Shown here: positions 24,419 to 34,011 of the stretch, piece by piece
How the letters are laid out: the number at the start of each line of letters is the position of its first letter
Numbering within the stretch: the stretch's first letter is position 1
NCBI GenBank assembly: GCA_030538425.1
Contig: JAUNTZ010000013.1
Coordinates: 1-60,712 of the forward strand
DNA from: Paracoccus sp. (in: a-proteobacteria)
Lineage (GTDB): Bacteria > Pseudomonadota > Alphaproteobacteria > Rhodobacterales > Rhodobacteraceae
Length of the DNA stretch: 60,712 nucleotides
Direction: 5' to 3'
Program-made: the position numbers and the translations under genes
Notes under the pieces: model-generated
Seen by the model: the letters and a program-made list of their open reading frames with translations, nothing else
What the model was told of the DNA's origin: nothing
Database searches by the model: none

Positions 24419-25369
24419 TCAGCGCGGCGCCGCTGCCCGCCGCAAGCGGTCATTGATCGCCCGGCCAAGTCCGTGATCGGGGATGGGCGCCACCGCAATG
24501 GGCTGGCCGGTATGGTCGGCGCGATGCAGCACGTCAAACAGTCTGGCCGCTGCCTCGGTCAGGTCGGCGCTCTCGGACAATGTGTCATCGCCCGCCACAT
24601 CGCCAAAGCCGATCAGATATTCGGCGGGGCGCGGCGCTGTCGCATTCATGCGCAGGGCGGCGCGGGGGGCGTAATGGCTGCTCAACTGGCCCGGCGCGTC
24701 GGGGTTGTGGTCGTTCGAGGCGGCCAGCCGGGCCAGCGGGCGGCCAAGCGCGGCCTCGATCGCCTCGGCGGGCAGGCCGCCGGGGCGCAGGAGCGTGGGC
24801 TGGCCCTCGCGCCAGCCGATAATGGTGGATTCGACCCCAACCGTGCAGGGGCCTGCGTCCAGCACCGCGGCCAGTTTGCCGTCCAAACCGTCGATCACAT
24901 GCTGCGCCGTGGTCGGGCTGATCCGCCCCGAGGGGTTGGCCGAGGGCGCGGCCACCACGCCCTCGAACGCTCGCAACAGCGACTGCGCCACCGGATGCGC
25001 CGGCACCCGCAGCGCGACCGTATCCAGCCCCGCCGTGACCAGCGAGGCCAGCCCCGATCCCTGCCGCAGCGGGCGCACCAGCGTCAGCGGGCCGGGCCAG
25101 AACGCCTGCGCCAGAGCCCGCGCCTCGGCGTCGAAATGGGCAAAGCGTTCCGCCACCGCCAGATCGGGCGCATGCACGATCAGCGGGTTGAAGGCGGGCC
25201 GCCCCTTGGCCGCATAAATCGCCGCCACCGCCTGCGCATTGGTCGCATCCGCCGCCAGTCCGTAAACGGTTTCAGTGGGCATCCCCACCAGCCGCCCGCG
25301 CGCAAGCTGCATGGCCGCGAAACAGATGCGTTCGGCTTCGGGGGGCAGGATGGGGGTCGGGTCGGTCAT
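24419..25369 (-). CDS. L-threonylcarbamoyladenylate synthase (Sua5/YrdC)
   Basis: The enzyme makes the threonylcarbamoyl-AMP needed for t6A37 of ANN-decoding tRNAs. The 316-residue length indicates the two-domain Sua5 form: a YrdC domain (GRLVGMPTETVYGLAADATN, KGRPAFNPLIVH and SANPSGRISPT) and a C-terminal Sua5 domain (about 215-316, starting at PGQLSSHYAPRA). The start at 25369 is 122 bases from the divergent acyl-CoA dehydrogenase start. Confidence 0.93.
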   Translation of the reverse strand: MTDPTPILPPEAERICFAAMQLARGRLVGMPTETVYGLAADATNAQAVAAIYAAKGRPAFNPLIVHAPDLAVAERFAHFDAEARALAQAFWPGPLTLVRPLRQGSGLASLVTAGLDTVALRVPAHPVAQSLLRAFEGVVAAPSANPSGRISPTTAQHVIDGLDGKLAAVLDAGPCTVGVESTIIGWREGQPTLLRPGGLPAEAIEAALGRPLARLAASNDHNPDAPGQLSSHYAPRAALRMNATAPRPAEYLIGFGDVAGDDTLSESADLTEAAARLFDVLHRADHTGQPIAVAPIPDHGLGRAINDRLRRAAAPR

Positions 25370-25491
25370 CTCTTACGCAAGGTCGCGGACGGAAACTCTT
25401 GTCGTGCTTGGCCAAGCGGATAACATGGCAGCAACGAAACAGACATAAACGTGATGCGCCGCCTTGCCAAGCGCGCCCAAGGAAGAACAGC

Positions 25492-27180
25492 ATGACCTAT
25501 CGCGCCCCTGTCGAAGATATCCGCTTTACCCTTGCCCATGTGGTGCCGATGGGGCGGGTGGCTGAGACCGAACGCTTTGCCGAGGCGACGCCGGATATGG
25601 TGGACGCGATCCTCAATGAGGCGGGGCGGCTGGCCTCGGATGTTCTGGCGCCCTTGAACCGCGCCGGGGATGAGACGCCCGCGCGGCTGGAAAACGGTGC
25701 GCTGCGGTCCTCGCCCGGTTTCGACAAGGGGTTCCGCGCGATTGCCGAGGGCGGCTGGATCGGGCTGTCCGCTGATCCCGAATATGGCGGGGCCGGTCTG
25801 CCGCAGGCGCTGAACATGGCGGTGAATGAGATGATGTCTGGGGCTTGTCTTGCGCTGCAACTCAACCCCTTGCTGACGCAGGGCCAGATCGAGGCGCTGG
25901 AGCATCACGCGAGTGATGAACTCAAGGCGATCTATCTGCCCAAGCTGATCTCCGGCGAATGGTCGGGCACGATGAACCTGACGGAGCCGCAGGCGGGCTC
26001 GGACGTGGGCGCGCTGACCACTCGCGCGGTGCCCAATGGCGATGGCAGCTACAGCATCACCGGGCAAAAGATCTTCATCACCTGGGGCGACAGCGACGTG
26101 ACTGAAAACGTCTGCCACGCGGTTCTGGCGCGCCTGCCTGATGGCGCTCAGGGGACCAAGGGGATCAGCCTGTTCATGGTGCCGAAATATATCCCCGACG
26201 AGAACGGCAAGCCCGGCGTCGCCAACAGCCTGCGCACGGTCAGCCTTGAGCACAAGATGGGCATCCATGGCAGCCCGACCTGTGTGATGAGCTATGAGGG
26301 CGCGACCGGCTGGCTGATCGGCAAGGAACATGGCGGCATGGCGGCCATGTTCACGATGATGAACGCGGCCCGTCTGGGCGTGGGGATGCAGGGCGTGGGC
26401 GTGGCTGAGGCCGCGCTTCAGGCGGCGACGGCCTATGCGGCAGAACGCCAGCAATTCGGGCCGATCCTCCGCCACCCCGATGTGCGCCGGATGCTGGCGA
26501 CCGCGCGGGCTGAGGTCTTCGCCGCCCGCGCCATCGGTCTGGCTTGCGCGGCCACGCTGGACATGGCCACGGCCACCGGCGACAGCGATTGCGCCGCCCG
26601 CGCGGCTTTTCTGACCCCGATTGCCAAGGCTTACGGCACCGATGTCGGCTGTCGCGTGGCCGATATGGGCGTGCAGGTCCATGGCGGCATGGGCTATATT
26701 GAGGAAACCGGCGCCGCCCAATATCTGCGCGATGTGCGTATCACGCCGATCTATGAGGGCACCAACGGCATTCAGGCCATGGATCTTGTCGGGCGCAAGA
26801 TGATGGATGGCGGGGCCGCCGCTCAGGCGCTGCTGGATGAGGTGATGGACGCCGCGCGCCAGCATAGCGGCATCTGCCCGCAGAGGGTGGAGCTGATCTG
26901 GAAATCCGCGCAGGCCCTGTCCGAGACCACGCAACGCCTGATCGAACGCGGCACCGAGGACCGGTTCGCCGGCGCGGTGCCCTATCTGCGGGCCTTTGCG
27001 CGGGTGCTTGGCGCCTATTTCCACCTGCGCGCGGCGGCAACCGGCGATGAGACGCGGCTGATTCTGGCCCGCATCTATGTGGACCGGGTTCTGCCGCAAT
27101 GCCGCGCCGACCTGATCGAGGTTGAGGCGGGCTTTGCCGATCTGCGCGACCTGCCGGATGCGGCGCTTGGCCTTGGCTGA
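25492..27180 (+). CDS. Acyl-CoA dehydrogenase, long (DmdC/FadE-like) form
   Basis: The 562-residue flavoprotein has the acyl-CoA dehydrogenase middle domain (GTMNLTEPQAGSDVGAL, FITWGDSDVTENV) and C-terminal helical domain with HGGMGYIEETGAAQYLRD and the candidate catalytic Glu in PIYEGTNGIQA. The extra about 180 residues place it with the longer acyl-CoA dehydrogenases annotated as DmdC-like. It feeds electrons through ETF to the ETF-QO at 32353-34011. GGAAGAACAGC precedes ATG 25492. The 3' end overlaps the MBL gene by 23 bases. The substrate is unknown. Confidence 0.9.
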   Translation: MTYRAPVEDIRFTLAHVVPMGRVAETERFAEATPDMVDAILNEAGRLASDVLAPLNRAGDETPARLENGALRSSPGFDKGFRAIAEGGWIGLSADPEYGGAGLPQALNMAVNEMMSGACLALQLNPLLTQGQIEALEHHASDELKAIYLPKLISGEWSGTMNLTEPQAGSDVGALTTRAVPNGDGSYSITGQKIFITWGDSDVTENVCHAVLARLPDGAQGTKGISLFMVPKYIPDENGKPGVANSLRTVSLEHKMGIHGSPTCVMSYEGATGWLIGKEHGGMAAMFTMMNAARLGVGMQGVGVAEAALQAATAYAAERQQFGPILRHPDVRRMLATARAEVFAARAIGLACAATLDMATATGDSDCAARAAFLTPIAKAYGTDVGCRVADMGVQVHGGMGYIEETGAAQYLRDVRITPIYEGTNGIQAMDLVGRKMMDGGAAAQALLDEVMDAARQHSGICPQRVELIWKSAQALSETTQRLIERGTEDRFAGAVPYLRAFARVLGAYFHLRAAATGDETRLILARIYVDRVLPQCRADLIEVEAGFADLRDLPDAALGLG

Positions 27181-28270
27181 GGACCGCGCCGCGGCCCACG
27201 GCATCACCACCCCGTTTGAGACCCCGCCCGAGCCCGGCGCCGGGATTGAGGTCGCGCCCGGCGTGATCTGGCTGCGCCTGCCGCTGCCGATGAAGCTGGA
27301 TCATGTGAACTGCTATGCCTTTGCCGATGACGATGGCTGGACGCTGATCGACACGGGCTTCGACAGCTGCAAGAGCCGCGCGATATGGCAGGCGATGCTG
27401 TCGGATGGCCCGCTTGCGGGGCGGCCCGTGGCGCGGATCATCGCGACCCATCACCACCCCGATCACATCGGGCTGGCGGGCTGGTTTCAGGCGCAGGGCG
27501 CGGAACTGCTGACCACGCGGACGGCCTGGCTGATGGCGCGGATGCTGGTTCTGGACGAACAGGACCGGCCCGCGCCTCAGGCGCTGGCGTTCTGGCGCCG
27601 CGCAGGGATGCCGCCCGAGATGCTGGCCAGCCGCGCCGCTGAACGCCCGTTCAACTTTGCCGATACGGTCCACCCTCTGCCGCTCGGCTATACCCGCCTG
27701 AGCGATGGTTCGCGGCTGCGCTTTGGCGGGCGCGACTGGGTGGTGCGGACGGGTGACGGGCACGCGCCGGAACATGCGACCTTCTGGGATCTCTCGGGCG
27801 ATCTGGTGATCGGAGGCGATCAGCTGTTGCCCGGCATCTCGCCCAATCTGGGCGTTTACCCGACTGAGCCGGACGCCGACCCGGTTGCCGAATGGCTGGC
27901 CTCATGCCGCCGTCTGGCGGGCTATGCGACGCCGGATCAGTTGGTCCTGCCGGGGCATAAACTGCCCTTTCGTGGTCTGCCCGCGCGGTTGGCCGATCTG
28001 GTCGCGAACCATGTCTCGGCGCTTGACCGGCTGGAGGCGGCTCTGGCGAGAGGCCCGCGCCACGCGGCAGGCTGTTTCGATATCCTGTTCAAGCGCCGCA
28101 TCGGCGCGGGCGAATATGGGCTGGCTCTGGTTGAGGCGGTGGCGCATCTCAACAACCTGGCCCGCGCAGGCCGGATCGAGCCCGCCGGTCAGGACGAACA
28201 CGGCGCGGTGCTGTGGCGCGCCGTGACAAACGCTCTGCAAGCGGGTGACAGGCCAACAGAAATAGGCTAG
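27158..28270 (+). CDS. MBL-fold metallo-hydrolase
   Basis: The 370-residue product has the metallo-beta-lactamase metal motif THHHPDHIGL (HxHxDH) near residue 97, a distal His in GDGHAPEH and Asp in GGDQLLPG. The C-terminal winged-helix-like region resembles glyoxalase-II-related or LACTB2-type hydrolases. It overlaps the acyl-CoA dehydrogenase gene, and such pairs suggest a thioesterase or lactonase acting on the same CoA pathway. ATG 27158 is the best start; TTG 27167 is an alternative. Confidence 0.82.
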   Translation: MRRLALAEDRAAAHGITTPFETPPEPGAGIEVAPGVIWLRLPLPMKLDHVNCYAFADDDGWTLIDTGFDSCKSRAIWQAMLSDGPLAGRPVARIIATHHHPDHIGLAGWFQAQGAELLTTRTAWLMARMLVLDEQDRPAPQALAFWRRAGMPPEMLASRAAERPFNFADTVHPLPLGYTRLSDGSRLRFGGRDWVVRTGDGHAPEHATFWDLSGDLVIGGDQLLPGISPNLGVYPTEPDADPVAEWLASCRRLAGYATPDQLVLPGHKLPFRGLPARLADLVANHVSALDRLEAALARGPRHAAGCFDILFKRRIGAGEYGLALVEAVAHLNNLARAGRIEPAGQDEHGAVLWRAVTNALQAGDRPTEIG

Positions 28271-28303
28271 TTGGGACAAAACACGATATCTTGGGGAACC
28301 GCC

Positions 28304-28456
28304 ATGGCGCAGCATCACGAAGTCACCGACCACAAGCACGGCACGATGAACATTGCGGAACAGGAACGCACCTATAACGGCTTTCTCAAGTTCCTGACCT
28401 GGGGCACCATCGCCTGTCTGGCCGTGGTGATCTTTCTGGCGCTTGCCAACGCCTGA
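28304..28456 (+). CDS. aa3-type cytochrome c oxidase subunit IV
   Basis: This 50-residue protein (MAQHHEVTDHKHGTMNIAEQ at its start) has a short charged N-terminus, the family segment EQERTYNGFLKF and a single membrane helix. It matches the small subunit IV of alphaproteobacterial aa3 oxidases such as that of Paracoccus and Rhodobacter. It is encoded away from the main cta genes, as is usual. The gene follows the MBL gene by 33 bases. Confidence 0.9.
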   Translation: MAQHHEVTDHKHGTMNIAEQERTYNGFLKFLTWGTIACLAVVIFLALANA

Positions 28457-28489
28457 TTCGGTCTGACCAAACGTCGCGGGGGCTGATCC

Positions 28490-29137
28490 ATGCGCTATTT
28501 CATCCGGCTGCTGATCCTGCCGCTTCTGCTGGCGCTTGCCGCTTGTGCCACGCCGAACCGCGACTGGGCCAGCGATGAGGCCGTGCGGCAAGCCCGCTAT
28601 GTCTCGAATGAGCCGCCCTCGATCACGCTTCTGACCGTGATTGGCGTGGCGCGGGGTGAGGGGGCGCATTCGGCTCTGCTGATCAACGGCTCGCAGCGTG
28701 TGCTGTTCGACCCGGCGGGCAGTTGGGAGCATCCGCAGGCCCCCGCCCGGCGCGATACAAGCTATGGGATCAACGACAATATCCTGAACTTTTATCTCGC
28801 CTATCACGCGCGCAATATCCCGGGTGAACATTACTGGGTCTCAGCCGAGACGGTTTATGTCAGCCGAGAGGTCGCCGATGCCGCGATCCGCGCGGCTGAG
28901 GCGCATCCGTCCGTCAGCCAAAGCTTCTGCGCGATGGGCACGGGCCAAGTCTTGCGGCAGGTGCCGGGCTTTGAGAATGCGCCCGTGCAGTTCCGCCCGC
29001 TGACCCTGCTTGACTATTTCCGCGCCTATCCGGGCGTGGTCAGCCGGTCCTATCGCGATGGCGACCCCTCGATTGCGCATGACGTGCTGATGCGTGACCG
29101 AGACGGCACGCTGCGCCCCTATCAGCGGCGCGGCTAG
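28490..29137 (+). CDS. Lipoprotein of unknown function
   Basis: The 215-residue product has a lipoprotein signal (LLLALAAC, Cys19). The body contains GEGAHSALLINGSQRVLFDPAGSW followed by a HYWVSAETVY segment and a Cys in SQSFCAMG, a pattern that loosely recalls NlpC/P60-like or papain-fold proteins (His and Cys with an ALLI strand), but I cannot assign the family. Its TAG shares CTAG with the stop of azlD on the opposite strand. Confidence 0.7.
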   Translation: MRYFIRLLILPLLLALAACATPNRDWASDEAVRQARYVSNEPPSITLLTVIGVARGEGAHSALLINGSQRVLFDPAGSWEHPQAPARRDTSYGINDNILNFYLAYHARNIPGEHYWVSAETVYVSREVADAAIRAAEAHPSVSQSFCAMGTGQVLRQVPGFENAPVQFRPLTLLDYFRAYPGVVSRSYRDGDPSIAHDVLMRDRDGTLRPYQRRG

Positions 29138-29460
29138 ATCAGCGCCAGCATCCCGAACAGCGTGGCCGCCCCGGCGATGATGGCGGCCAAAAGCGACCGG
29201 CTGGCCCATCCGACCAGAACCGTGACCGCCGCCGCGACCAGCCGCGCGGGTTCCGGGCTTCCGTCATTGGCCGCCGGAAACATCACCAAAGGCGCGACAA
29301 GGCCCGGCAGCACCGCGACCGGCGTATAGCGCAGCAGCCGCAGCACCCATTCCGGCAGCGCGCGGTTGCCGATCAGCCCCAGAAAGCTGAACCTGAGCAG
29401 GAATGTCCCCGCACCAAGCGCCAGGATGATGAACCAGATTTGCGCGGTGGAATAGCTCAT
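29134..29460 (-). CDS. AzlD-family branched-chain amino acid exporter subunit
   Basis: The 108-residue protein has four predicted membrane segments and the AzlD features FIILALGAGTFLLRFSFL and RLLRYTPVAVLPGLVAP. It partners AzlC to export branched-chain amino acids or analogues. ATG 29460 overlaps the azlC stop by 4 bases (ATGA), so the two are coupled. Confidence 0.9.
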   Translation of the reverse strand: MSYSTAQIWFIILALGAGTFLLRFSFLGLIGNRALPEWVLRLLRYTPVAVLPGLVAPLVMFPAANDGSPEPARLVAAAVTVLVGWASRSLLAAIIAGAATLFGMLALI

Positions 29461-30182
29461 GATGCGGCCCGGCGCAGCGCCCATGTCTCAACCGCAGCGC
29501 CCGCCGCCATGGCGCAGGGCGCGGCGATCAGCAAGCCAACCCCGCTTGGCAGGCCCGACAGCGCAAGCGCCAGAAGGATCGAGACCGCCGCCGCGGTGAC
29601 ATGCGCCAAGGTCCGCAAACTGGGCGCGATCATCGCCAGAAACGTGATCGGCACCGCGAAATCAAGCGGCAGCTCAGCGGGCAGCGCATTGCCGATGGTC
29701 GCCCCCGCCACCGTCGCCGCGACCCAAGGCACGCAAAGCCCAATCGCCGTGCCGGTGAAATAGCCCAGCCGCGCGCTCAGATCCCATTCGGGGCGGCGCT
29801 GAAACTGGTCGATCGACAGGGCATAGGTCTGGTCGATGGTGAAAAACGCCAGCAGCGCCCGGGTCCGCGGCCGCGCTTGCCCCAGATGCGGCACGAGCGA
29901 GGCCGAATACATCATCAGCCGCAGATTGACCGCCAAAGCCGAGAGAATGACCAGCCAGACCGGCGCCGATTCGGTCATCAACTGCACGGCAGTGAATTGC
30001 GAGGCCCCCGCCAGAACAAGCGTGGTGAAGCCCGTGATCTGCGCAAGGCTCAACCCCGCCCCCGCCGCGACCACGCCAAAGAGCAGTCCAAAGGGCAGGA
30101 TCACCAGCAGGAACGGCACCGAATGGATCAGGCCTTGCCGAACGCAGCGATGAAATGAGGGGGCAGGGGCGGGCGCTGTCAT
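29457..30182 (-). CDS. AzlC-family branched-chain amino acid exporter subunit
   Basis: The 241-residue integral membrane protein matches AzlC: GLIHSVPFLLVILPFGLLFGV, then LVLAGASQFTAVQLM and LRLMMYSASLVPHL are family signatures. It is the large subunit of the AzlCD exporter. The start at 30182 gives the usual length; further upstream the frame lacks any family similarity. Confidence 0.92.
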   Translation of the reverse strand: MTAPAPAPSFHRCVRQGLIHSVPFLLVILPFGLLFGVVAAGAGLSLAQITGFTTLVLAGASQFTAVQLMTESAPVWLVILSALAVNLRLMMYSASLVPHLGQARPRTRALLAFFTIDQTYALSIDQFQRRPEWDLSARLGYFTGTAIGLCVPWVAATVAGATIGNALPAELPLDFAVPITFLAMIAPSLRTLAHVTAAAVSILLALALSGLPSGVGLLIAAPCAMAAGAAVETWALRRAAS

Positions 30183-30649
30183 GGGATGAGCGATATGGCG
30201 GCGCCATGGCGGATGCAAGGGGCAGGGTAGTGCGGCGCCTGTTGGGGCTGGGATGTCGGTTGCGACGGCGGGCGGGACTCGGCTGTGATGTGGGTAAGCG
30301 AGGCGGGCGTGGTGCTGGCTCAGCCGGTGGGGTGAAGCTGCGGTCCGCCGCGATAGGCCGTCATCGCACGAGCAGGTGGCGGCTCTGACCTTGTGGCGGC
30401 GGGCCTCAAGGTGGGGCGATAGTATGGGTTTTCGCGGGGGCATAATCGCCCGGTGCTTCATAGCGAAGCCGTGCGCGGTGGCGGGGCGACGAAGCTTCAG
30501 GTTGAGGTGCCGGGTCGGCGGGCGGGGTGAGCCTGTGCTTCGCCGCGATGGTCCGTCATTGCCCGTCGGGGAAGAGGCCGGGGGCCGTAATCTAAAGGCG
30601 GCAAGACTCGCAGGCGCTGCGCAGGTGCTTCCCCGCGACCGGTTTGTAT
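30183..30649. other. Non-coding spacer with an imperfect about 193-bp internal duplication
   Basis: This 467-base spacer between the azlC start and the greA-operon end holds no convincing gene. Two segments, about 30318-30377 and 30511-30570, align over 60 bases with a core CGCCGCGAT then CCGTCAT, indicating an old tandem duplication. The upstream end should contain the azlC promoter, which I could not identify. Confidence 0.4.
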
Positions 30650-30672
30650 AAGGCGCGCCCCCGCGCGCCTTT
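30650..30672 (-). terminator. Hairpin terminator overlapping the stop of the greA operon
   Basis: AAGGCGCGC-CCCC-GCGCGCCTT is a perfect 9-bp stem. On the minus strand it begins within the TAA stop of the unknown membrane protein gene and is followed by TTATA. Confidence 0.65.
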
Positions 30673-31621
30673 ACCCGTCCTGCCCGAACAGCCCCGCCGC
30701 GCGGCCCATCAGCATGAAGGCGCGGGCGGAGCGGGTTTCGGCGAGCCAGCCGATGGCCTCGTCGCTCAGTTGCGGAAGGAGGCGGGTCATGCTGCGGTCG
30801 AAGAGGCGCAGGAAATGATGCACCGCGTCGCGGAAAATCTCATCGCCGCGCATCACCTCGACCGCGCGTTCCACCGCATCCGCATCGCGAATCGCGCCCA
30901 CGGCGGCGACCGCCTGTCCGCGTTGACCCTCGGCAAAGCGCAGCCAGGCCGCAGGATCGGCGGGGGCGGGGCGAAGCTCATCCATGTAAAGATCGCGCGC
31001 CGCCAGCAGCGACACGACATCCTGAGCGCTGCGCAACAGCCGGGCATGGTCGGGATGGCGCAACGCCTCGCGCAGCGCGGCAATGCCCTGATCGTCGTCC
31101 GGCCCGTCAGGAAAGTTCAGCGCCAGAATCAGCGTCATCGGCGCCAGATCGGCGGGCTTGGGGTCATCAAAGCTCAGGCTTTGTTGACGGGCCTCCGGCG
31201 CGGGCGGCGCGGGGCGGGCAGGCTGCGCAGCCGGGCGCGGCGGGGCAGGGCGCGCGGTGGGGGCATCGGGCCGCGTCTCGGCGGCGGGGGTGGCGCGGCC
31301 CACCGCCTCACCACCGGGCAGTGGGCGCGGTCCTGTCTCACGGTGGATCTGTTCCAGCATGGCGCGCAGCAGATCGGCCTCGGCTTGCAGCGCATCAACG
31401 GCGCGCGCCAGCCCGACTGCCAGCCAGATCAGCGCCAGCGGCATCAGCGCGGCAATCACCGACACCCACCGCGCCGCGCCGCCACTACCGCCATCCGAGG
31501 CCAGCCAGAAGGCCAGCAGCATCAGCAGCCACAGCCCGGTCAGCCCCGCGCCGATCAACAGTGCCCGGCCCCCGCGATCAGCGCCCGCCCGGCCCAGAAA
31601 TGCCGCGATTGCCTGCCTCAC
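30671..31621 (-). CDS. Membrane protein of unknown function downstream of greA
   Basis: The 316-residue product has two N-terminal membrane helices (about 20-42 and 50-72), a coiled stretch ([18 protein letters not shown]), a Pro/Ala-rich linker (105-150) and a soluble C-terminal helical domain with no family I recognise. It starts with GTG at 31621, overlapping the greA stop (GTGA). Position in a greA operon suggests only co-expression. It is probably an inner-membrane anchored protein with a cytoplasmic domain. Confidence 0.75.
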   Translation of the reverse strand: MRQAIAAFLGRAGADRGGRALLIGAGLTGLWLLMLLAFWLASDGGSGGAARWVSVIAALMPLALIWLAVGLARAVDALQAEADLLRAMLEQIHRETGPRPLPGGEAVGRATPAAETRPDAPTARPAPPRPAAQPARPAPPAPEARQQSLSFDDPKPADLAPMTLILALNFPDGPDDDQGIAALREALRHPDHARLLRSAQDVVSLLAARDLYMDELRPAPADPAAWLRFAEGQRGQAVAAVGAIRDADAVERAVEVMRGDEIFRDAVHHFLRLFDRSMTRLLPQLSDEAIGWLAETRSARAFMLMGRAAGLFGQDG

Positions 31622-32088
31622 ACGAAGGATACCGACAGGATTTCATAGCTTTTCTGGCCGCCCGGCGTGGTGACCTCGACGCTGTCGCCCTCATCCTTGC
31701 CGATCAGCGCGCGGGCCAGCGGCGCGCGGATGTTCAGCAGCCCGCGTTCCAGATTCGCCTCGGCCTCGCCCACGATCTGATAGGTCTTTTCCTCGTCGCT
31801 GTCCTCATCAAGCAGAACGACCGTGGCACCGAACTTGATGCTGCCCGACAGCCGCGCGGGGTCGATCACCTCGGCGCGGGACAGCAGCCCCTCAACCTCT
31901 TTGATGCGACCCTCGATAAAGCTCTGCTTCTCGCGGGCGGCGTGATATTCGGCATTCTCGGACAGGTCGCCATGTTCGCGGGCCTCGGCGATCTGCTTGA
32001 TAATCGCGGGGCGGTCCACCGATTTGAGATTGCGCAGCTCTTCGTCAAGCTGGTCGAAACCTGCGCGGGTCATCGGGATCTTTTCCAT
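31618..32088 (-). CDS. greA: Transcription elongation factor GreA
   Basis: GreA rescues backtracked RNA polymerase by stimulating transcript cleavage. The 156-residue product has the N-terminal coiled coil with the tip motif [15 protein letters not shown], holding the acidic tip residues, and the C-terminal FKBP-like domain starting at [13 protein letters not shown] and ending [18 protein letters not shown] 32088 gives [14 protein letters not shown], the canonical start. Confidence 0.96.
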   Translation of the reverse strand: MEKIPMTRAGFDQLDEELRNLKSVDRPAIIKQIAEAREHGDLSENAEYHAAREKQSFIEGRIKEVEGLLSRAEVIDPARLSGSIKFGATVVLLDEDSDEEKTYQIVGEAEANLERGLLNIRAPLARALIGKDEGDSVEVTTPGGQKSYEILSVSFV

Positions 32089-32204
32089 GTCGGTCTGTCC
32101 GTTCTGCGTGTAAAGCCCGATCGGGCGCTTGATTAAACCAACACCCCCACCAAGCGAATGGCAGGGGCGCGAGTCGTTCGGTCTGGATCGTTGACCGAAG
32201 CAGG

Positions 32205-32221
32205 GGGGCTTGGCAAGCCCC
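32205..32221. promoter_or_regulatory. GGGGCTTG-g-CAAGCCCC palindrome in the greA/ETF-QO divergent spacer
   Basis: Eight-bp perfect arms with one central base lie about midway in the 264-base divergent spacer. It may be an operator shared by greA and the ETF-QO gene or a leader hairpin of the latter. I see nothing else identifiable in the spacer. Confidence 0.35.
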
Positions 32222-32352
32222 GCGCGCCCGCCTTGCGCGCTCTGTCGCCGATCCACGCCCCCGGCTGCGTGCAGCGGCGTCATTGTTGCCCTGAGCCCCC
32301 TCAGCGGCTAGGACATATGCAACAAGGGAACGCGAGCCAGAGGATGCCAGTC

Positions 32353-34011
32353 ATGACCCAAAGAGAACACGCCATCGAACGCGAGGCGATGGATTACGAT
32401 GTCGTGATCGTGGGCGGCGGTCCGGCGGGTCTCTCGGCGGCGATCCGCCTGAAACAGATCAACCCCGATCTGTCGGTCGTGCTGCTGGAAAAGGGCTCTG
32501 AGATCGGGGCGCATATCCTGTCGGGCGCGGTGCTGGACCCCTCGGGTCTGGATGCGCTGATCCCCGACTGGCGCGAGCGCGGCGCGCCCATTCATCAGGA
32601 GGTGACCGAGGATCATTTCCACATCCTTGGCGAAAGCGGCGATATCCGCATCCCGAACTGGCCGATGCCGAAGCTGATGTCGAACCACGGCAATTATATC
32701 GTCAGCATGGCCAATGTCTGCCGCTGGATGGCCGAACAGGCCGAGGAGCTGGGCGTCGAGATCTTCCCCGGCATGGCCTGTTCGCAAATCGTCTGGGACG
32801 GCAACCGCGTCGCGGGCGTGGTCGCCGGTGAAATGGGCCTGAACGCCGACGGCACGCCCGGCCCCGCCTATGAGCCGGGGATGGAGCTGCGCGGCAAATA
32901 TGTGATGCTGGCCGAAGGCGTGCGCGGGTCGCTGTCAAAAGAGGTCATCGCGCGGTTCAACCTGTCGGACGGCCATTGCCCGCAGAAATTCGGGCTGGGC
33001 ATGAAAGAGATCTGGGAGATCGACCCCGCCAAGTTCAAGCCGGGCCGCGTCATGCATTCGATGGGCTGGCCCCTGGGCGGCAATGCGGGCGGCGGGTCAT
33101 TCGTCTATCACTTTGAAAACAATCAGGTTCTGATCGGCTTCGTGGTCCATCTGAACTATGCCAACCCCTATCTTTACCCCTATGCCGAGTTTCAGCGCTT
33201 CAAGCATCACCCGATGATTGCCGAACTGCTGGAGGGCGGCAAACGGGTGGCTTACGGCGCCCGTGCCATTTCCGAAGGCGGTTGGCAGTCGATCCCGCAG
33301 CTCTATTTCCCCGGCGGGCTGCTGCTGGGCTGCTCCGCCGGTCTGGTCAACGTGCCGCGGATCAAGGGCAATCACAATGCGATGCTGTCGGGCATCGCCG
33401 CCGCCGAGGCTGCGGCTGAGGCGATTGCGGCGGGCCGCGAGGGGGACGAGTTGACCGCCTATGACGATGCCGTGCGCCAAGGCCCGATTGGCCGCGACCT
33501 GCGCCCGGTGCGCAATGTGAAACCGATCTGGTCCAAGCTGGGGCTGTGGCCCTCGCTGGCCTTGGGCGGCTTTGACATGACGGTTGCGGGGCTGACCGGC
33601 TGGAACCCGCTGGGCACGTGGAAACATGGCAAATCCGATGCGCAAGCAACCGGCAAGGCGCGCGATTTCAAGCCGATCGACTATCCGAAACCCGATGGCA
33701 AGCTGTCCTTTGACCGGCTGACCAATGTCGCGTTCAGCTTTACCAACCATGAGGAAAGCCAGCCCTCGCATCTGAAACTGCGCGATGCCAGCGTTCCGAT
33801 TGCGGTGAACCTGCCCGAATATGCCGAGCCCGCGCAGCGTTACTGCCCGGCGGGCGTCTATGAGGTGCTGGAAGGGCCGGACGGGCCGCGCTTTCAGATC
33901 AACTTTCAGAACTGCGTGCACTGCAAGACCTGCGACATCAAGGACCCGTCGCAGAATATCGTCTGGACCACGCCGCAGGGCGGCGACGGGCCGAACTATC
34001 CGAATATGTGA
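32353..34011 (+). CDS. Electron transfer flavoprotein-ubiquinone oxidoreductase
   Basis: ETF-QO passes electrons from acyl-CoA dehydrogenases via ETF to ubiquinone. The 552-residue product has an N-terminal FAD motif VVIVGGGPAGLSAAI, a quinone-binding middle domain, and a C-terminal 4Fe-4S cluster with cysteines in RYCPAGVYE, NCVHCKTCDIKDPSQ. AGAGGATGCCAGTC precedes ATG 32353; an in-frame ATG 9 bases upstream is inside that site. It is the electron acceptor for the dehydrogenase at 25492. Confidence 0.96.
   Translation: MTQREHAIEREAMDYDVVIVGGGPAGLSAAIRLKQINPDLSVVLLEKGSEIGAHILSGAVLDPSGLDALIPDWRERGAPIHQEVTEDHFHILGESGDIRIPNWPMPKLMSNHGNYIVSMANVCRWMAEQAEELGVEIFPGMACSQIVWDGNRVAGVVAGEMGLNADGTPGPAYEPGMELRGKYVMLAEGVRGSLSKEVIARFNLSDGHCPQKFGLGMKEIWEIDPAKFKPGRVMHSMGWPLGGNAGGGSFVYHFENNQVLIGFVVHLNYANPYLYPYAEFQRFKHHPMIAELLEGGKRVAYGARAISEGGWQSIPQLYFPGGLLLGCSAGLVNVPRIKGNHNAMLSGIAAAEAAAEAIAAGREGDELTAYDDAVRQGPIGRDLRPVRNVKPIWSKLGLWPSLALGGFDMTVAGLTGWNPLGTWKHGKSDAQATGKARDFKPIDYPKPDGKLSFDRLTNVAFSFTNHEESQPSHLKLRDASVPIAVNLPEYAEPAQRYCPAGVYEVLEGPDGPRFQINFQNCVHCKTCDIKDPSQNIVWTTPQGGDGPNYPNM

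Noticed and set aside
24263-25423. A 386-codon plus-strand frame opposite Sua5
   Set aside because: The Sua5 frame has all family motifs; this one is compositional and spans the SH3 terminator region and a repeat.
25366-27210. A 614-codon open frame on the minus strand opposite the acyl-CoA dehydrogenase
   Set aside because: It is antisense to a clear enzyme and arises from strong GC bias at third positions; the translation is His/Arg/Gln-rich low-complexity sequence with no domain.
30155-30651. Short plus-strand frames in the azlC upstream spacer
   Set aside because: No ribosome sites or similarity; the region shows an internal duplication instead.
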